Position numbers and translations under genes: made by a program
NCBI RefSeq assembly: GCF_900129245.1
Contig: NZ_FQUT01000018.1
Span: forward strand, 1-64,000
From: Chryseobacterium arachidis
Lineage (GTDB): Bacteria > Bacteroidota > Bacteroidia > Flavobacteriales > Weeksellaceae
DNA: 64,000 nucleotides
Direction of reading: 5' to 3'
Part shown: in pieces, positions 8,294-17,353 of the stretch
Layout of the letters: each line of letters starts with the position of its first letter
Numbering within the stretch: position 1 is the first letter of the stretch
Notes under the pieces: generated by a model
Databases searched by the model: none
What the model saw: only the letters and a program-made list of their open reading frames with translations
What the model was told of the DNA's origin: nothing

Positions 8294-8839
8294 ATGGCAC
8301 GCATTAAAGCATTAAATCCGGAAGAAACTACCGGAAAAACAAAAGAACTTTTTGACATTGTTAAAAGTAAAATGGGAATGGTTCCTAATATGATGAGAAC
8401 CTTAGGAAATTCTCCTGCTGTACTCAATGCCTATTTAGGCTTCAACGCAGGTCTTAACTACTCTTCATTAGGGGGCAAATTAGGTGAACTTATCGCATTG
8501 ACCGTGGCGAACGAGAATGGATGTAACTACTGCGATGCCGCACACAGCTACATCGGTGGGAAAATCGGAATAAATACTGAGGACATTGAGAATGCCAGAC
8601 ATGCTTTTTCAATAGATCCAAAAGTAAATGCCGCATTGCTTTTCTCAAAAGAGATCCTTGAGACAAAAGGTGCAGTTTCAAATGAATCTTTACAAAGAGT
8701 ACGGGCAGCGGGTTACGATGACCCTCAGATACTTGAAATATTGGCACAGGTATCATTGAGCATCTTCACTAATTACGCGAACATTTTAGCAGATACCGAT
8801 ATTGATTTTCCACAACTGACCGTGCTATCTCAAAATTAA
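8294..8839 (+). CDS. AhpD/carboxymuconolactone-decarboxylase family protein (copy 1)
   Basis: A 181-aa all-helical CMD-domain protein. The AhpD-type redox site is intact: Cys77 and Cys80 with His84 (GCNYCDAAH), preceded by the conserved ELIAL segment. Proteins of this uncharacterised peroxidase-related group carry the disulfide-cycling site of alkylhydroperoxidase D, so peroxide or thiol redox chemistry is likely. It lies 33 bp upstream of the epoxide-hydrolase-like gene, and this pair is repeated at 20150-21586. Lactone decarboxylase activity is an unlikely alternative because the CxxC motif is present. Confidence 0.88.
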   Translation: MARIKALNPEETTGKTKELFDIVKSKMGMVPNMMRTLGNSPAVLNAYLGFNAGLNYSSLGGKLGELIALTVANENGCNYCDAAHSYIGGKIGINTEDIENARHAFSIDPKVNAALLFSKEILETKGAVSNESLQRVRAAGYDDPQILEILAQVSLSIFTNYANILADTDIDFPQLTVLSQN

Positions 8840-8872
8840 TCGGAAAGACCAACATTCTAAATATCTTATACA

Positions 8873-9736
8873 ATGAAAACGACATTCAAAACTGAAAAAA
8901 TAAACGGTGTGGAAATCTTTTATAGAGAAGCCGGTGATAGGAATAGGCCGACTCTAGTCCTGTTGCACGGTTATCCCACTTCTTCACATATGTACAGAAA
9001 TCTCATCAAGGACCTTTCTCATAAGTATCATTTGATCGCACCTGATTACCCTGGCTACGGAAGGAGCGAGCAACCGCCGATAAGTGAGTTTGCCTACACC
9101 TTTGATAATTTTTCAAAGATTATCGGCGCTCTGTTGGATAAGCTTGATATTCAAAAATACAGTCTTTATTTAATGGATTACGGGGCACCTGTTGGCTTTA
9201 GAATAGCGAGTGCAAATCCTGAGAAAATTGATTCGCTGATTGTACAGAACGGTTGTGCCTATGAAGAGGGACTTGAAGCCTTCTGGGATCCGATCAAGGC
9301 ATACTGGAAAAATATCAACGATAAAGAAGCGGAAAACACATTAAGAGGTTTCCATGATGCAAATGGACTAAAATGGCAGTATACCCATAACGTCCCTGAC
9401 CCGAGTGTTGTTTCCCCTGATAATTGGGAAATAGATCTTAGACATTTAGAGAGACCAGAAAATGGAGCAATACAGCTAGCTCTGTTCTATGATTATCGGA
9501 CCAATGTTCCTCTATACCCAAGCTGGCAGCAATACTTCAGGGATTACCAACCAGAAATGTTGATCGTTTACGGTAAGGATGATTATATTTTTCCTGGATC
9601 GGGAGCTGAAGCATTTAAAAAAGATGTGAAAAACCTTGAATTCCATCTATTTGAAACAGGGCACTTTGCACTGGAGTCACACGGTGAGGAAATTTCGGCC
9701 ATCATCGAAGATTTTCTTGACAGAAAGGTTAAATAA
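8873..9736 (+). CDS. Epoxide hydrolase/dehalogenase-like alpha/beta hydrolase (copy 1)
   Basis: A 287-aa cytoplasmic hydrolase. It has the HGYP oxyanion motif at 32-35 and an aspartate nucleophile at residue 102 (MDYGAPVGF), where serine hydrolases have GxSxG. The acid lies in YGKDDYIFPG (Asp236 or 237) and the base is His264 (TGHFALES). The Asp nucleophile and cap domain place it with epoxide hydrolases and haloalkane dehalogenases, enzymes that remove electrophiles. The missing Trp after the nucleophile argues against a classical dehalogenase. It is probably co-transcribed with the AhpD-like gene. A closely similar paralogue is at 20717-21586. Confidence 0.87.
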   Translation: MKTTFKTEKINGVEIFYREAGDRNRPTLVLLHGYPTSSHMYRNLIKDLSHKYHLIAPDYPGYGRSEQPPISEFAYTFDNFSKIIGALLDKLDIQKYSLYLMDYGAPVGFRIASANPEKIDSLIVQNGCAYEEGLEAFWDPIKAYWKNINDKEAENTLRGFHDANGLKWQYTHNVPDPSVVSPDNWEIDLRHLERPENGAIQLALFYDYRTNVPLYPSWQQYFRDYQPEMLIVYGKDDYIFPGSGAEAFKKDVKNLEFHLFETGHFALESHGEEISAIIEDFLDRKVK

Positions 9737-9763
9737 AAATTTACGTTTAAGCATTAGATTTAT

Positions 9764-9802
9764 AAAATCGCTCTGAAAAAAATGTCTGAGCGATTTTATT
9801 TT
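9764..9802 (+). terminator. Terminator after the hydrolase gene
   Basis: The arms AAAATCGCTC (9764-9773) and GAGCGATTTT (9788-9797) are followed by ATTTTGT. It ends the AhpD-hydrolase operon before the Crp/Fnr gene. Confidence 0.85.
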
Positions 9803-9899
9803 GTCTGTTTAAGTAGAATGCCGATATCTAGAAAGATGGGATTTTTTCTTAAATTTGATCTATAGCGACTTTACCAGTCGCAGTCTAAAAATACTTCCA

Positions 9900-10478
9900 A
9901 TGTACGAACCACTTTTTAATTATATAGAGCGTTACAGCAAATCAACTTTGTCCCAGGATGAGAAGGAGAAGATACAGTCATTATTCCTGCTAAAAAAGCT
10001 TAGGAAAAAGCAGTATTTTCTAGAAGAGGGCAGTAGTTGTGCATATACGGGCTTTATTCTAAAGGGGGCGACGAGACAGTTCAGTGTTGATAGTCATGGT
10101 CTCGAATATATTCTGCAACTTGCCATTGAGAATTGGTGGATAGTTGACAGGAATAGCTATATCAATCAGACACCTTCAAAATATTTTATTGAGGCCTGGG
10201 AAAATACGGAGCTCCTTGTATTACCACGGCCTAATCTTGATCCATTGTTAGAGATTCCCGCAATTAAGGAAATGTTCTGGAAAATGAGTGAAAATAACCA
10301 CATAGCTTCGGTAAAGCGTGTCGATGACGCAATAAGTCTGAGTGCTTTACAGCGATATGAAAGTTTTGTCGAGCTTCATCCCGAAATGATTCAGAGATTT
10401 CCGCTCCATCAGATAGCTTCCTACCTTGGAATATCCAGAGAAACGCTTAGCAGGATCAGAAAGCAGCGCTTGCGCTAA
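9900..10478 (+). CDS. Crp/Fnr-family transcriptional regulator (copy 1)
   Basis: A 192-aa regulator. The N-terminal cyclic-nucleotide-binding-like beta roll spans about 20-120 (LKKLRKKQYFLEEGSSCAYTGFILKGATRQF). The C-terminal helix-turn-helix is IASYLGISRETLSRIRKQ. The usual cAMP-contact residues and Fnr cysteines are not evident, so the signal is unknown. A longer start at 9855 is possible, but MYEPLFNYIERYS at 9900 matches the start and length of the paralogue at 22219. A -7-like TAAATTTG lies at 9850-9857. It is a natural candidate to bind the TGAC-N4-GTCA palindromes found around the island. Confidence 0.88.
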   Translation: MYEPLFNYIERYSKSTLSQDEKEKIQSLFLLKKLRKKQYFLEEGSSCAYTGFILKGATRQFSVDSHGLEYILQLAIENWWIVDRNSYINQTPSKYFIEAWENTELLVLPRPNLDPLLEIPAIKEMFWKMSENNHIASVKRVDDAISLSALQRYESFVELHPEMIQRFPLHQIASYLGISRETLSRIRKQRLR

Positions 10479-10849
10479 ACCGATCTTTCTCTTCATTTTT
10501 AGCTATTTTAGGTCTAAATAGTTTTTCTTTTGATTTCACTTAAAGGCATTACAATACCAATCTTTAAGCGCGCTTTTTCTGAGTAAGATGTGCTTAAAGT
10601 TTGATTTATTTATATAAAAACATACGCAATTAGGAACCATTTGGTAAATAATTGTGATTTGTTACTGGTTTGGGGTGTATACTTAAGAGCAGAAAAAAAT
10701 AAACGGAAGTATCTGATTTCTTTCAGGCCTTCCGTTTATTTGGATAAATCAGCTAACTGCTGAATGGATAAGCAGATCTTTTTCGCTCGTCATCTTCCCA
10801 GTCTTTGGGCCAGAGATCCTAAAAGCTGCTTCGTTTTACTGATCTGGAT
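10479..10849. other. Intergenic stretch with a terminator
   Basis: No gene seen. It contains the strong hairpin described at 10697-10742, and otherwise AT-rich sequence between convergent genes. Confidence 0.5.
10697..10742. terminator. Bidirectional terminator
   Basis: AAATAAACGGAAG and CTTCCGTTTATTT form a long stem between the Crp/Fnr gene (plus) and the third isochorismatase gene (minus). Confidence 0.8.
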
Positions 10850-11446
10850 TTATTTGAACAGAAGTGAATAAACCTCTTCAATCACAATTGGTTTGGCAAT
10901 TTCACCTTCAGGTGAAGCCCAGCTGCCGATGATCTCGGATATAAATTGACTGATCGTCGTTGTTCTTACACCTTGAGCTTCCCATGTTTTGCGGGCCACA
11001 TCTTCGGCGATCTCAGTAGGTGATCCCCCGCCGTCAATAACAACCTGAACATCAAAACCTTCTTCCTGCATGTCTATTGCAGGCCATACAATACAAACAT
11101 CGTTAGTCAAACCGGCCATCACGATATTTTTTTTGCCGTCAGCTGCCTTATATACGGCATTTCTAAAGTTTTCATCATCCCAGGCATTTGTGATACCGTC
11201 GCGTTTGACACGTTCAGCGAACTGAACAGGTAAAATCTCCTGTAGGTCTTTTAAGAGTGGACCTTGTTGCAGATCCTCCTGGCTTGAGGTTAGAACAACA
11301 GGAATGTTGAGCCCTTTGGCTAATCGTGCTAACGTACGGGCACGGGAGATGATTACTTCATGTGCACGGTTGGCAGAAAAATTAATGGTTCCTTCTTGGT
11401 GATCGATCAGTAAAATTACTGTGTCTTCGATTTTAAACTTTTTCAT
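10850..11446 (-). CDS. Isochorismatase-family hydrolase (third, diverged)
   Basis: A 198-aa cysteine hydrolase with Asp in LLIDHQEGT, Lys in RVKRDG and Cys in GLTNDVCIVW. These correspond to the triad of the two YcaC-like copies, but the protein is only distantly similar to them, with a different C-terminus (VIEEVYSLLFK). The substrate is unknown. It stands alone and has the clearest paired-palindrome promoter in the island, so it should belong to the same regulon as the YcaC-like copies. It may act on a related amide or on a toxic small molecule. Confidence 0.9.
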   Translation of the reverse strand: MKKFKIEDTVILLIDHQEGTINFSANRAHEVIISRARTLARLAKGLNIPVVLTSSQEDLQQGPLLKDLQEILPVQFAERVKRDGITNAWDDENFRNAVYKAADGKKNIVMAGLTNDVCIVWPAIDMQEEGFDVQVVIDGGGSPTEIAEDVARKTWEAQGVRTTTISQFISEIIGSWASPEGEIAKPIVIEEVYSLLFK

Positions 11447-11485
11447 AAGACTTGTTTTTTAAATTATTAAATAAAGTTTCTATAG

Positions 11486-11552
11486 CAAATGTAGCCCTGT
11501 ACACGTCCCGGAGACGATGACCTTTATCACAAAAGATTAGTGACAAAAGTCA
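11486..11552 (-). promoter_or_regulatory. Paired-palindrome promoter of the third isochorismatase
   Basis: On the minus strand, distal TGACTTTTGTCA (11541-11552) and proximal TGATAAAGGTCA (11518-11529) start 23 bp apart. A 24-bp gap follows, then a perfect -7 box TACATTTG (11486-11493). The layout matches the other island promoters of this class. Confidence 0.78.
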
Positions 11553-11916
11553 ATGATTATGCTTAGATCTTACAATAAACAGGCATAGCTCATAAAGACA
11601 TTCATAAAACATGATTTTTTAATTGGCTAGAGGAGAATAAATTCCGCTTTGTACCGAATGGAATTGCTCCCAGGCATTCATACAGAATTACAGGTATCAG
11701 AGTTCAGTAGTTTATTATTGATCAAACCTCCCGCTTAAGATTATATGCTTTTTCTAATAAATTTATGAGCTTAGAAATACGTCCAATTCTTAATTGAGTT
11801 ATTTGCTCTTTTCTGTTGTTCACTTTAAAAAGCCTTTCATTATACAGGGCATTTTAGAATCTGGTTATACCAGGATTTTAGGAAGAAAAATGTAGATAAT
11901 GAAAAAATGCCAACTC
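11553..11916. other. Spacer, no gene seen
   Basis: About 360 bp between divergent promoters. AT-rich, with no recognisable gene remnant. Confidence 0.4.
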
Positions 11917-11964
11917 TTTGGGAAATTGTGGCTAACCCTAAACTTTCCGAAAATCGCAACTTTG
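11917..11964 (+). promoter_or_regulatory. 48-bp shared promoter element, copy C
   Basis: TTTGGGAAA, CTAAC (11932-11936) and CAACTTTG (11957-11964) have exactly the spacing of copies A and B. It leaves a leader of about 165 nt before the membrane-protein gene at 12136, longer than in the other two copies. Confidence 0.6.
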
Positions 11965-12135
11965 TAGTGTCATCATCAAAATCTGGAAAAAAGTACTAAT
12001 CTGTGAAGGATTTGCCCTTTATGATTCAAGAGCATAATGGTGGTTCTACAATATTTAGAAAATAAACAGGAGGGAATCAGTAAGGCCTCTGATTCTTAAA
12101 ATAAAATACTTAACAATATAAAATTAACAAATAAG

Positions 12136-13062
12136 ATGAACAATCACAACCTAAGCAAAAAGCAAGAGATATTATCATATACAGCTGCTTTTATCTTTAT
12201 TCTACTAATGGTGGCAACGGCGGTACATTTTGCAGATCGAGAGGTAATTCTTCCAGAAATTGCTGCGATGGCAGTCGCAATTTTTGCATTCCGAGAACAG
12301 TCCTGGATGAGACAGCCAGAGAAGATATTTATATTGCCTTCTCTTACGGCGATAATTGGATTTTCCATCAATTTTTTGGAAATACCTTACGGCATGAAAC
12401 TGGTCGCTGTACTTATATTAATGCTTATATTGATGTATAGCTTTAGGTATAGCTTGCCCCCAGCGTTGGCTACAGGATTCCTGCCCATTGTTTCCCAGGC
12501 ACATTCATTTTCATTTCTTGCTACAATCCTATCAACAACAGCTGTTCTAATGGTTTCAGTCTATATATTCCGTTTAAATAAAGGGAGTGACCGTAAGTCA
12601 ACGATTGATAGCAGGACATTATTGCTCTACTTCGGAATCCTGGTGGCATGGGTTGCTATCGCTACAGTTCTTGGCTATGGCCAGATGGCAATAATTCCAC
12701 CTATTGCTGTTGTGACCTATGAATCACTTTCAATGAAGATGTATAGTATAAAAATTGCCCTGAAACAAATTGCGGTTTTATTTCTTTCAGCATCGATAGG
12801 GGTCTTTTTCTTCCTCACAGTAAACAACTGGCTCATAGTTTCGGTTGCGGACCTTCTTTTTATGTACCTGATGCTGAAATTATTTAAGATGCATGTGCCA
12901 GCGGTATATGCTTTTCCTTTTCTGGCTTTTATACTTCCCAAAGAGGTAATTTCCGTTTTGCCTTTTGCCGCACTTGGTATGTCTATATTCTCTTTTGGGA
13001 TCATTTTAATTTACAGACAGTATGCAGATAAGATGATTTCGAAAATATCTGACCTCAAGTAA
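12136..13062 (+). CDS. Polytopic membrane protein, possibly HPP-like
   Basis: A 308-aa protein of about nine hydrophobic segments. Two halves appear related. Each has a charged or polar re-entrant-like stretch, LPEIAAMAVAIFAF followed by REQSW, and IIPPIAVVTYESLS, and each is followed by similar helices. This resembles the two-fold pattern of HPP-type transporters, but the HPP motif itself is not present, so the family call is tentative. It should sit in the inner membrane. It shares the 48-bp promoter type with both AhpD/hydrolase operons and is followed by an outer-membrane channel-like gene. The two membrane proteins could move a common compound across both membranes. Confidence 0.6.
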   Translation: MNNHNLSKKQEILSYTAAFIFILLMVATAVHFADREVILPEIAAMAVAIFAFREQSWMRQPEKIFILPSLTAIIGFSINFLEIPYGMKLVAVLILMLILMYSFRYSLPPALATGFLPIVSQAHSFSFLATILSTTAVLMVSVYIFRLNKGSDRKSTIDSRTLLLYFGILVAWVAIATVLGYGQMAIIPPIAVVTYESLSMKMYSIKIALKQIAVLFLSASIGVFFFLTVNNWLIVSVADLLFMYLMLKLFKMHVPAVYAFPFLAFILPKEVISVLPFAALGMSIFSFGIILIYRQYADKMISKISDLK

Positions 13063-13076
13063 AGTGTAAATAAAAT

Positions 13077-13142
13077 TGACTTTTGTCACGAAAATTTATT
13101 GTCTAATGTCAACGTCCAGCCCTAAGCCGTTAAATAAATTTG
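13077..13142 (+). promoter_or_regulatory. Paired-palindrome promoter of the outer-membrane gene
   Basis: TGACTTTTGTCA (13077-13088) and TGTCTAATGTCA (13100-13111) start 23 bp apart. After 23 bp comes a perfect -7 box TAAATTTG (13135-13142). The box ends only 4 bp before the ATG at 13147, so translation most likely begins at the next ATG, 13180. Confidence 0.75.
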
Positions 13143-13179
13143 CAGAATGAAAACATGTAAAAGGGAATTTATTAGAAAA

Positions 13180-14121
13180 ATGAAAGGAGCTATCCGATTC
13201 TTATCGGTAACTTTAGTTACGGCAATTTCGTGCGGTGTTGTTTATGGGCAGGATCCGGTACTTCCACAGGCAAATCTTGGTAGTGCAAACATTTTTGATG
13301 GATTTGCAGGTGAGCCGGGATTCGTATATCAAGGTTTTGCCCAGATCTTCAATACTCGTTCTATCTATGATGGGGAAGGAAGAAAGACATCCTCAGACCT
13401 GAAGATCAACTCCATCGTTCAGATAAATCAGCTAATATATCTTTCACCGGTTGAGGTTTTTAAGGGAAAGCTAGCTTTCATGGTTATAATTCCGGTTGTT
13501 CAGATTAATAGTTCGGGCAGTGGCCCACATATTCCCAGGGCTAATCCTTCGGTAGTTGGTGACCTCACTTATGGTACTGCCATTCAGTGGTCCGACAAAA
13601 AGTTATTCGGAAAGGCATTTCACCATCGTGCTGAAATTGATGTTAACATTCCTCTTGGAAGTTACTCAAATGAATATCAGATCAATCCTTCTGCACACCT
13701 GTGGGGTTTCAGTGGGTACCATGCTTTTACCATGATGTTGACTGACAAGATCAGCATAAGTGCAAGGAATCAATTGAACCTCAATTCTAGGACGATCGGT
13801 TCCATGGAAAGGGCCGGTGCTTTTTATAATGGGAACTATTCAGTGGATTACGCCATTATACCGGCGCTACGTGTTGAGGGGGTTGCGTACTATTTGAGGC
13901 AGTTTGAACAGGATAGTTTCGCTGGCGACCGAAACTACTACCAAAATAAGTATCAAATAAGCGATACGCGCGAAAGCGTGTTCGGTATTGGCCCCGGACT
14001 AGCCTATTTTGCGCCTCACGGACTTTTGTTTGAGGCCAAGGTTATGTTTGAGACCGATGCCCGGAATAGGCCCGCGGGAACCCGTTCAGTTCTTAGAGTA
14101 ACAATTCCAATCACCAAATAA
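13180..14121 (+). CDS. Outer-membrane beta-barrel, phenol MetA-pathway family
   Basis: A 313-aa exported protein. MKGAIRFLSVTLVTAIS begins a good Sec signal peptide that ends near VVYGQ. An upstream ATG at 13147 would add 11 charged residues and fall at the expected transcript start, so it was not chosen. The mature part has the alternating strands and the GDLTYGTAIQWSDKK and NIPLGSYSNEYQINPS-like turns of the Phenol_MetA_deg outer-membrane family. That family is often found beside degradation genes for aromatic compounds and is thought to admit hydrophobic substrates. It follows the inner-membrane protein gene but has its own paired-palindrome promoter. Confidence 0.78.
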   Translation: MKGAIRFLSVTLVTAISCGVVYGQDPVLPQANLGSANIFDGFAGEPGFVYQGFAQIFNTRSIYDGEGRKTSSDLKINSIVQINQLIYLSPVEVFKGKLAFMVIIPVVQINSSGSGPHIPRANPSVVGDLTYGTAIQWSDKKLFGKAFHHRAEIDVNIPLGSYSNEYQINPSAHLWGFSGYHAFTMMLTDKISISARNQLNLNSRTIGSMERAGAFYNGNYSVDYAIIPALRVEGVAYYLRQFEQDSFAGDRNYYQNKYQISDTRESVFGIGPGLAYFAPHGLLFEAKVMFETDARNRPAGTRSVLRVTIPITK

Positions 14122-14260
14122 TCTGGGATTATAATAAAAGAAGGTTGGAGTAAATCATAAGTGTATTTTTGGCAGGCCCTTACAAAGTATTTTTTCAACC
14201 TACCTTGAGGGATGAACTTAGCTCAGAGTATTAAATTTGGATTTCATCTGTTATTGGTTC

Positions 14261-14677
14261 TCAAGATTTTGGCGGGTCATAATTTAAACCCGGTGTCAGC
14301 CAGTACAAAAGAACCATGCGCGAATAGCGGTAATTAAATGGCGCCAACAAAATAACAACCGCAAAGATTATACTGAGGTAGTACCAAAGGTGTTCAAAGT
14401 TTAAAGGTAAGCCAATTATATAGGCTGCTACGGCTATTGTGATCATTTCTGCTACGCTCATGGCATAGCTGACGAACATAGCGACATAAAAATAACCTGG
14501 TTCACGTTCGTATTTTAGATTACAATGCGGGCAGTTAAGATTCATTTTTTGCATTTTTAATCCGTACGCCGGTCCGGAAAATACTTTACCTATACGGCAT
14601 CTAGGACATTTTGCTTGTATTACTCCGTCCCATTGCGAGACATACTTTGGTTGAATAGGATGTTCTCTGTTGTTCAT
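14261..14677 (-). CDS. DUF983 zinc-ribbon membrane protein
   Basis: A 138-aa protein with two CxxC pairs near the N-terminus (Cys24/Cys27 in CPRC, Cys49/Cys52 in CPHC), which probably bind one zinc. Two transmembrane helices follow in the second half. This is the DUF983 layout, including EREPGYFYVAMFVSYAMS. The function is unknown; chromosomal copies are common in Bacteroidota. It lies between the outer-membrane protein gene and the catalase operon and appears to be transcribed alone. Confidence 0.85.
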   Translation of the reverse strand: MNNREHPIQPKYVSQWDGVIQAKCPRCRIGKVFSGPAYGLKMQKMNLNCPHCNLKYEREPGYFYVAMFVSYAMSVAEMITIAVAAYIIGLPLNFEHLWYYLSIIFAVVILLAPFNYRYSRMVLLYWLTPGLNYDPPKS

Positions 14678-14988
14678 TTTAATAAAATTTCTTAGTGATA
14701 TTTATACTTACTAATTCATTGTTCTGCATTCTGCCACAGGCTAATTGTTGCTATAATCACGCTGTTTAGTTCAAACTGACATGCCTGCAAGATCATATTT
14801 TCAGTTCAATGTGATATTTTAAAGGAAGCCTTATTAAAGGGCTTCCTTCGGGTTCATGCTGTTGTCTATTTTAGAACATCTCATTAGCAACTAAATATAC
14901 CGGTGGAGGACTGTTAGAAAGAATAGCAACGGATGGATTAAAAAAATACCGTTTTTTTTGTTCCGTTCAACTAATTCTAGATTGTACA
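14678..14988. other. Spacer with a hairpin downstream of catalase
   Basis: No gene seen. The hairpin at 14822-14848 is the only clear structure. Confidence 0.5.
14822..14848 (-). terminator. Probable terminator of the catalase operon
   Basis: AAGGAAGCC and GGGCTTCCTT pair around an 8-nt loop. On the minus strand the stem is followed by TTTAAAATA. It lies about 140 bp past the catalase stop, so the assignment is moderate. Confidence 0.55.
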
Positions 14989-16479
14989 TTATCTTGGCAT
15001 ATGCTGTTGCAATTCCTGCATATCTATTCCAAGGCCTTTGGCAACTCCCATTCCCAGAGGAACACTGGCTCTAAACCAATGACACAATTGACGCATGATT
15101 ATCTCGTTTCGTTTAGACCCCTCGATACCGCTCATTGCTCCAACGATATTACTGATGGTGTTCATACGATCCTGCTCGTTCATTACCCTATCGAATAAAA
15201 TACCTGGCTGTGTATAGTGGTCATCATCATTTTCATTTCTGTCGAAGTGAGCCACAGTGCTGCTTTCCAGCTGATAAGGTTTCGTCTTGTAGACCGGGTC
15301 TTCGTAATTCCCATCGAAACTATTTGGAAAATAATTGGGTGATGCCCCGCCGTTGTCTGTAAATTTCATGGCACCGTCCCTGTGGTAATTATTCACCATA
15401 AATGGGCATGCGTTCACAGGTAGATCCTGATAATTTGATCCGATTCTGTATCGTTGCGCGTCTGGATATGATAAAATCCGTCCCTGCAGCATTTTATCAG
15501 GGGAGAAGCCAATTCCATCGATAACATTTGAGGGTGAAAAAGCCGCCTGTTCCACGTCACGGAAATAATTTGCCGGAATCTGGTTGAGTTCAAAATATCC
15601 TACTTCTATTAATGGATATTCCTGCTGTGGCCATGTTTTGGTAATATCGAAGGGGTTCCAGCGGAAGTTTTTTGCCTGTTCATATGTCATTACCTGGATG
15701 GAAACATTGTATCTAGGGAAATCGCCATTAGCAATTGCATTAACAAGATCACGCTGTGCATGATCAGGATCTTCACCCTTCATCTTTACCGATTCTTCAT
15801 TAGTAAAATTTTCAATTCCCTGTGCTGTTTTGTAATGAAATTTAACATACACAACCTCGTCTGAGGAATTGATCAGCGTGAAAGTATGGCTCCCGAATCC
15901 ATGCATATTTCTAAAGGTTCTCGGTGTTCCTCTGTCAGACATTAGGATGAGAACCTGATGCAGTGATTCTGGATTCAGTGACCAGAAATCCCACATCGCA
16001 GTCGGACTTTTACAGTTTGTATGCGGATCTCTTTTTTGAGTATGGATAAAATCAGGAAATTTTTTCGCATCCTTAATGAAGAATACAGGTGTGTTATTCC
16101 CCACCAAATCCCAGTTTCCGTCTTCGGTGTAAAATTTCAATGCAAAACCTCTTGGGTCTCTTTCAGCATCAGCAGATCCCTTTTCACCGCCAACGGTAGA
16201 AAATCGTGCAAACATTTTAGTTTCTTTTCCGATTTCCGAAAAAATCTTTGCCCGCGAATATTTCGTGATATCGCCAGTAACTACAAATTTCCCGAATGCA
16301 CCGGTTCCTTTTGCGTGAACGATACGCTCCGGAATTCTCTCGCGGTTAAACTGGGCCATTTTCTCGTGAAGGAAAAAATCCTCCAATAGCACTGGACCTC
16401 TTGGTCCTACTGTAAGTGAATCTTGATAGTGAGGTACTGTTGATCCGGCATTTGTTGTAATTTTCGAATTGTTAGTCAT
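14989..16479 (-). CDS. Monofunctional haem catalase (clade 3 type)
   Basis: A 496-aa catalase that splits hydrogen peroxide in the cytoplasm. The distal His55 lies in ERIVHAKGTGAFG, Asn128 in WDLVGNNTPVFF, and the haem-ligand Tyr near residue 338 in SYPDAQRYRIGSNY. The length fits small-subunit, NADPH-binding clade 3 enzymes. It is the last gene of a minus-strand run GAPDH, flavin-binding protein, MBL hydrolase, catalase. Gaps within the run are 10, 3 and about 61 bp, so one transcript from the paired-palindrome promoter at 19009-19074 is likely. This gives a peroxide-removing output to the island regulon. Confidence 0.96.
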   Translation of the reverse strand: MTNNSKITTNAGSTVPHYQDSLTVGPRGPVLLEDFFLHEKMAQFNRERIPERIVHAKGTGAFGKFVVTGDITKYSRAKIFSEIGKETKMFARFSTVGGEKGSADAERDPRGFALKFYTEDGNWDLVGNNTPVFFIKDAKKFPDFIHTQKRDPHTNCKSPTAMWDFWSLNPESLHQVLILMSDRGTPRTFRNMHGFGSHTFTLINSSDEVVYVKFHYKTAQGIENFTNEESVKMKGEDPDHAQRDLVNAIANGDFPRYNVSIQVMTYEQAKNFRWNPFDITKTWPQQEYPLIEVGYFELNQIPANYFRDVEQAAFSPSNVIDGIGFSPDKMLQGRILSYPDAQRYRIGSNYQDLPVNACPFMVNNYHRDGAMKFTDNGGASPNYFPNSFDGNYEDPVYKTKPYQLESSTVAHFDRNENDDDHYTQPGILFDRVMNEQDRMNTISNIVGAMSGIEGSKRNEIIMRQLCHWFRASVPLGMGVAKGLGIDMQELQQHMPR

Positions 16480-16540
16480 TATAATTGGTTGTTTTAATTT
16501 GTTCTGTTAAAAAAATGGTTTGCTAGTAAAAACTTTTTAT

Positions 16541-17350
16541 CTAAATAGAGAGTGCAGTAAGAACACCTGGCTCAAGTACTTTTAACTGATGTTCAATTCC
16601 TAGAATTTGGAATGCTTCTCTTAGATTTGTATTGTTTTCTGTGTAATGTGACCAGCCCTCGGAGTGAACAGGGATCAAGATGGACTTTGGAAACGCGGCC
16701 GCCGTATCAAGGGCATCGTTTGTACCCATGGTCACATTGAATGGCCCCCGTGGTCGTGCAGCCCCCGCAAAAATAAATATGTAGTCCGGTCTAATACGCT
16801 TGGAAAGTGACTCGATTTCATTGTAGTATACCGTATCGCCGGTAATATACAGCTGAATACCATCAGGCGAATCAACTTCAATATGAAACCCGATCACATC
16901 ACCCGTAATTTTTTCGATTCCCGCTGGACCGTGGCGTGCGGGTGTAGCGGTAACTTTAATTTTTTCTCCGCTCGGAGCTGTGAAAGTACGCTGCTGATGT
17001 GGGTCAAGTCCTATTGAATTTGCTTTAAGCCTTTCTGCACCCGCCTTAGTAGTTAGAACTTCACCGACCTCTTTCAAAAAAGACCGTCCTAAACCGTCCA
17101 GATTGTCGAAGTGCTGGTCATGGCTCAAAAGGACAATATCGACAGACTTTTCAGGATAGAGCGCAGGACCTGCCAATTTCCTTTCTGTCATCGTTTCATT
17201 TAGTTTAAAAAAAGTTCCCTCCGGATCAAGCGTGGGATCCGTCATAAATGTCAATCCTCCGATCTCAATAATTATAGTGGGACCACCTAGGTATGTGGCA
17301 TATATTTGTTTGCTCTGCATAGTATTCTTGGATAAATTTTTGTTAGTCAA
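16541..17350 (-). CDS. Metallo-beta-lactamase-fold hydrolase, UlaG-like
   Basis: A 269-aa MBL-fold protein resembling the UlaG/YtnP-type beta-lactamase-like group. The metal motif is SHDQHFDNLD, in which the second His of the canonical HxHxDH and the final His are replaced by Gln and Asn. A variant metal centre is therefore expected. Further ligands lie in ARHGPAG, TGDTVYY and PVHSEGW. The substrate is unknown; relatives open lactones or cleave phosphodiesters. An alternative start (MQSKQIYATYLGG) lies 30 bp inside. The gene begins 3 bp after the preceding flavin-binding-protein gene, so co-translation is likely. Confidence 0.8.
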   Translation of the reverse strand: MTNKNLSKNTMQSKQIYATYLGGPTIIIEIGGLTFMTDPTLDPEGTFFKLNETMTERKLAGPALYPEKSVDIVLLSHDQHFDNLDGLGRSFLKEVGEVLTTKAGAERLKANSIGLDPHQQRTFTAPSGEKIKVTATPARHGPAGIEKITGDVIGFHIEVDSPDGIQLYITGDTVYYNEIESLSKRIRPDYIFIFAGAARPRGPFNVTMGTNDALDTAAAFPKSILIPVHSEGWSHYTENNTNLREAFQILGIEHQLKVLEPGVLTALSI

Positions 17351-17353
17351 TTA

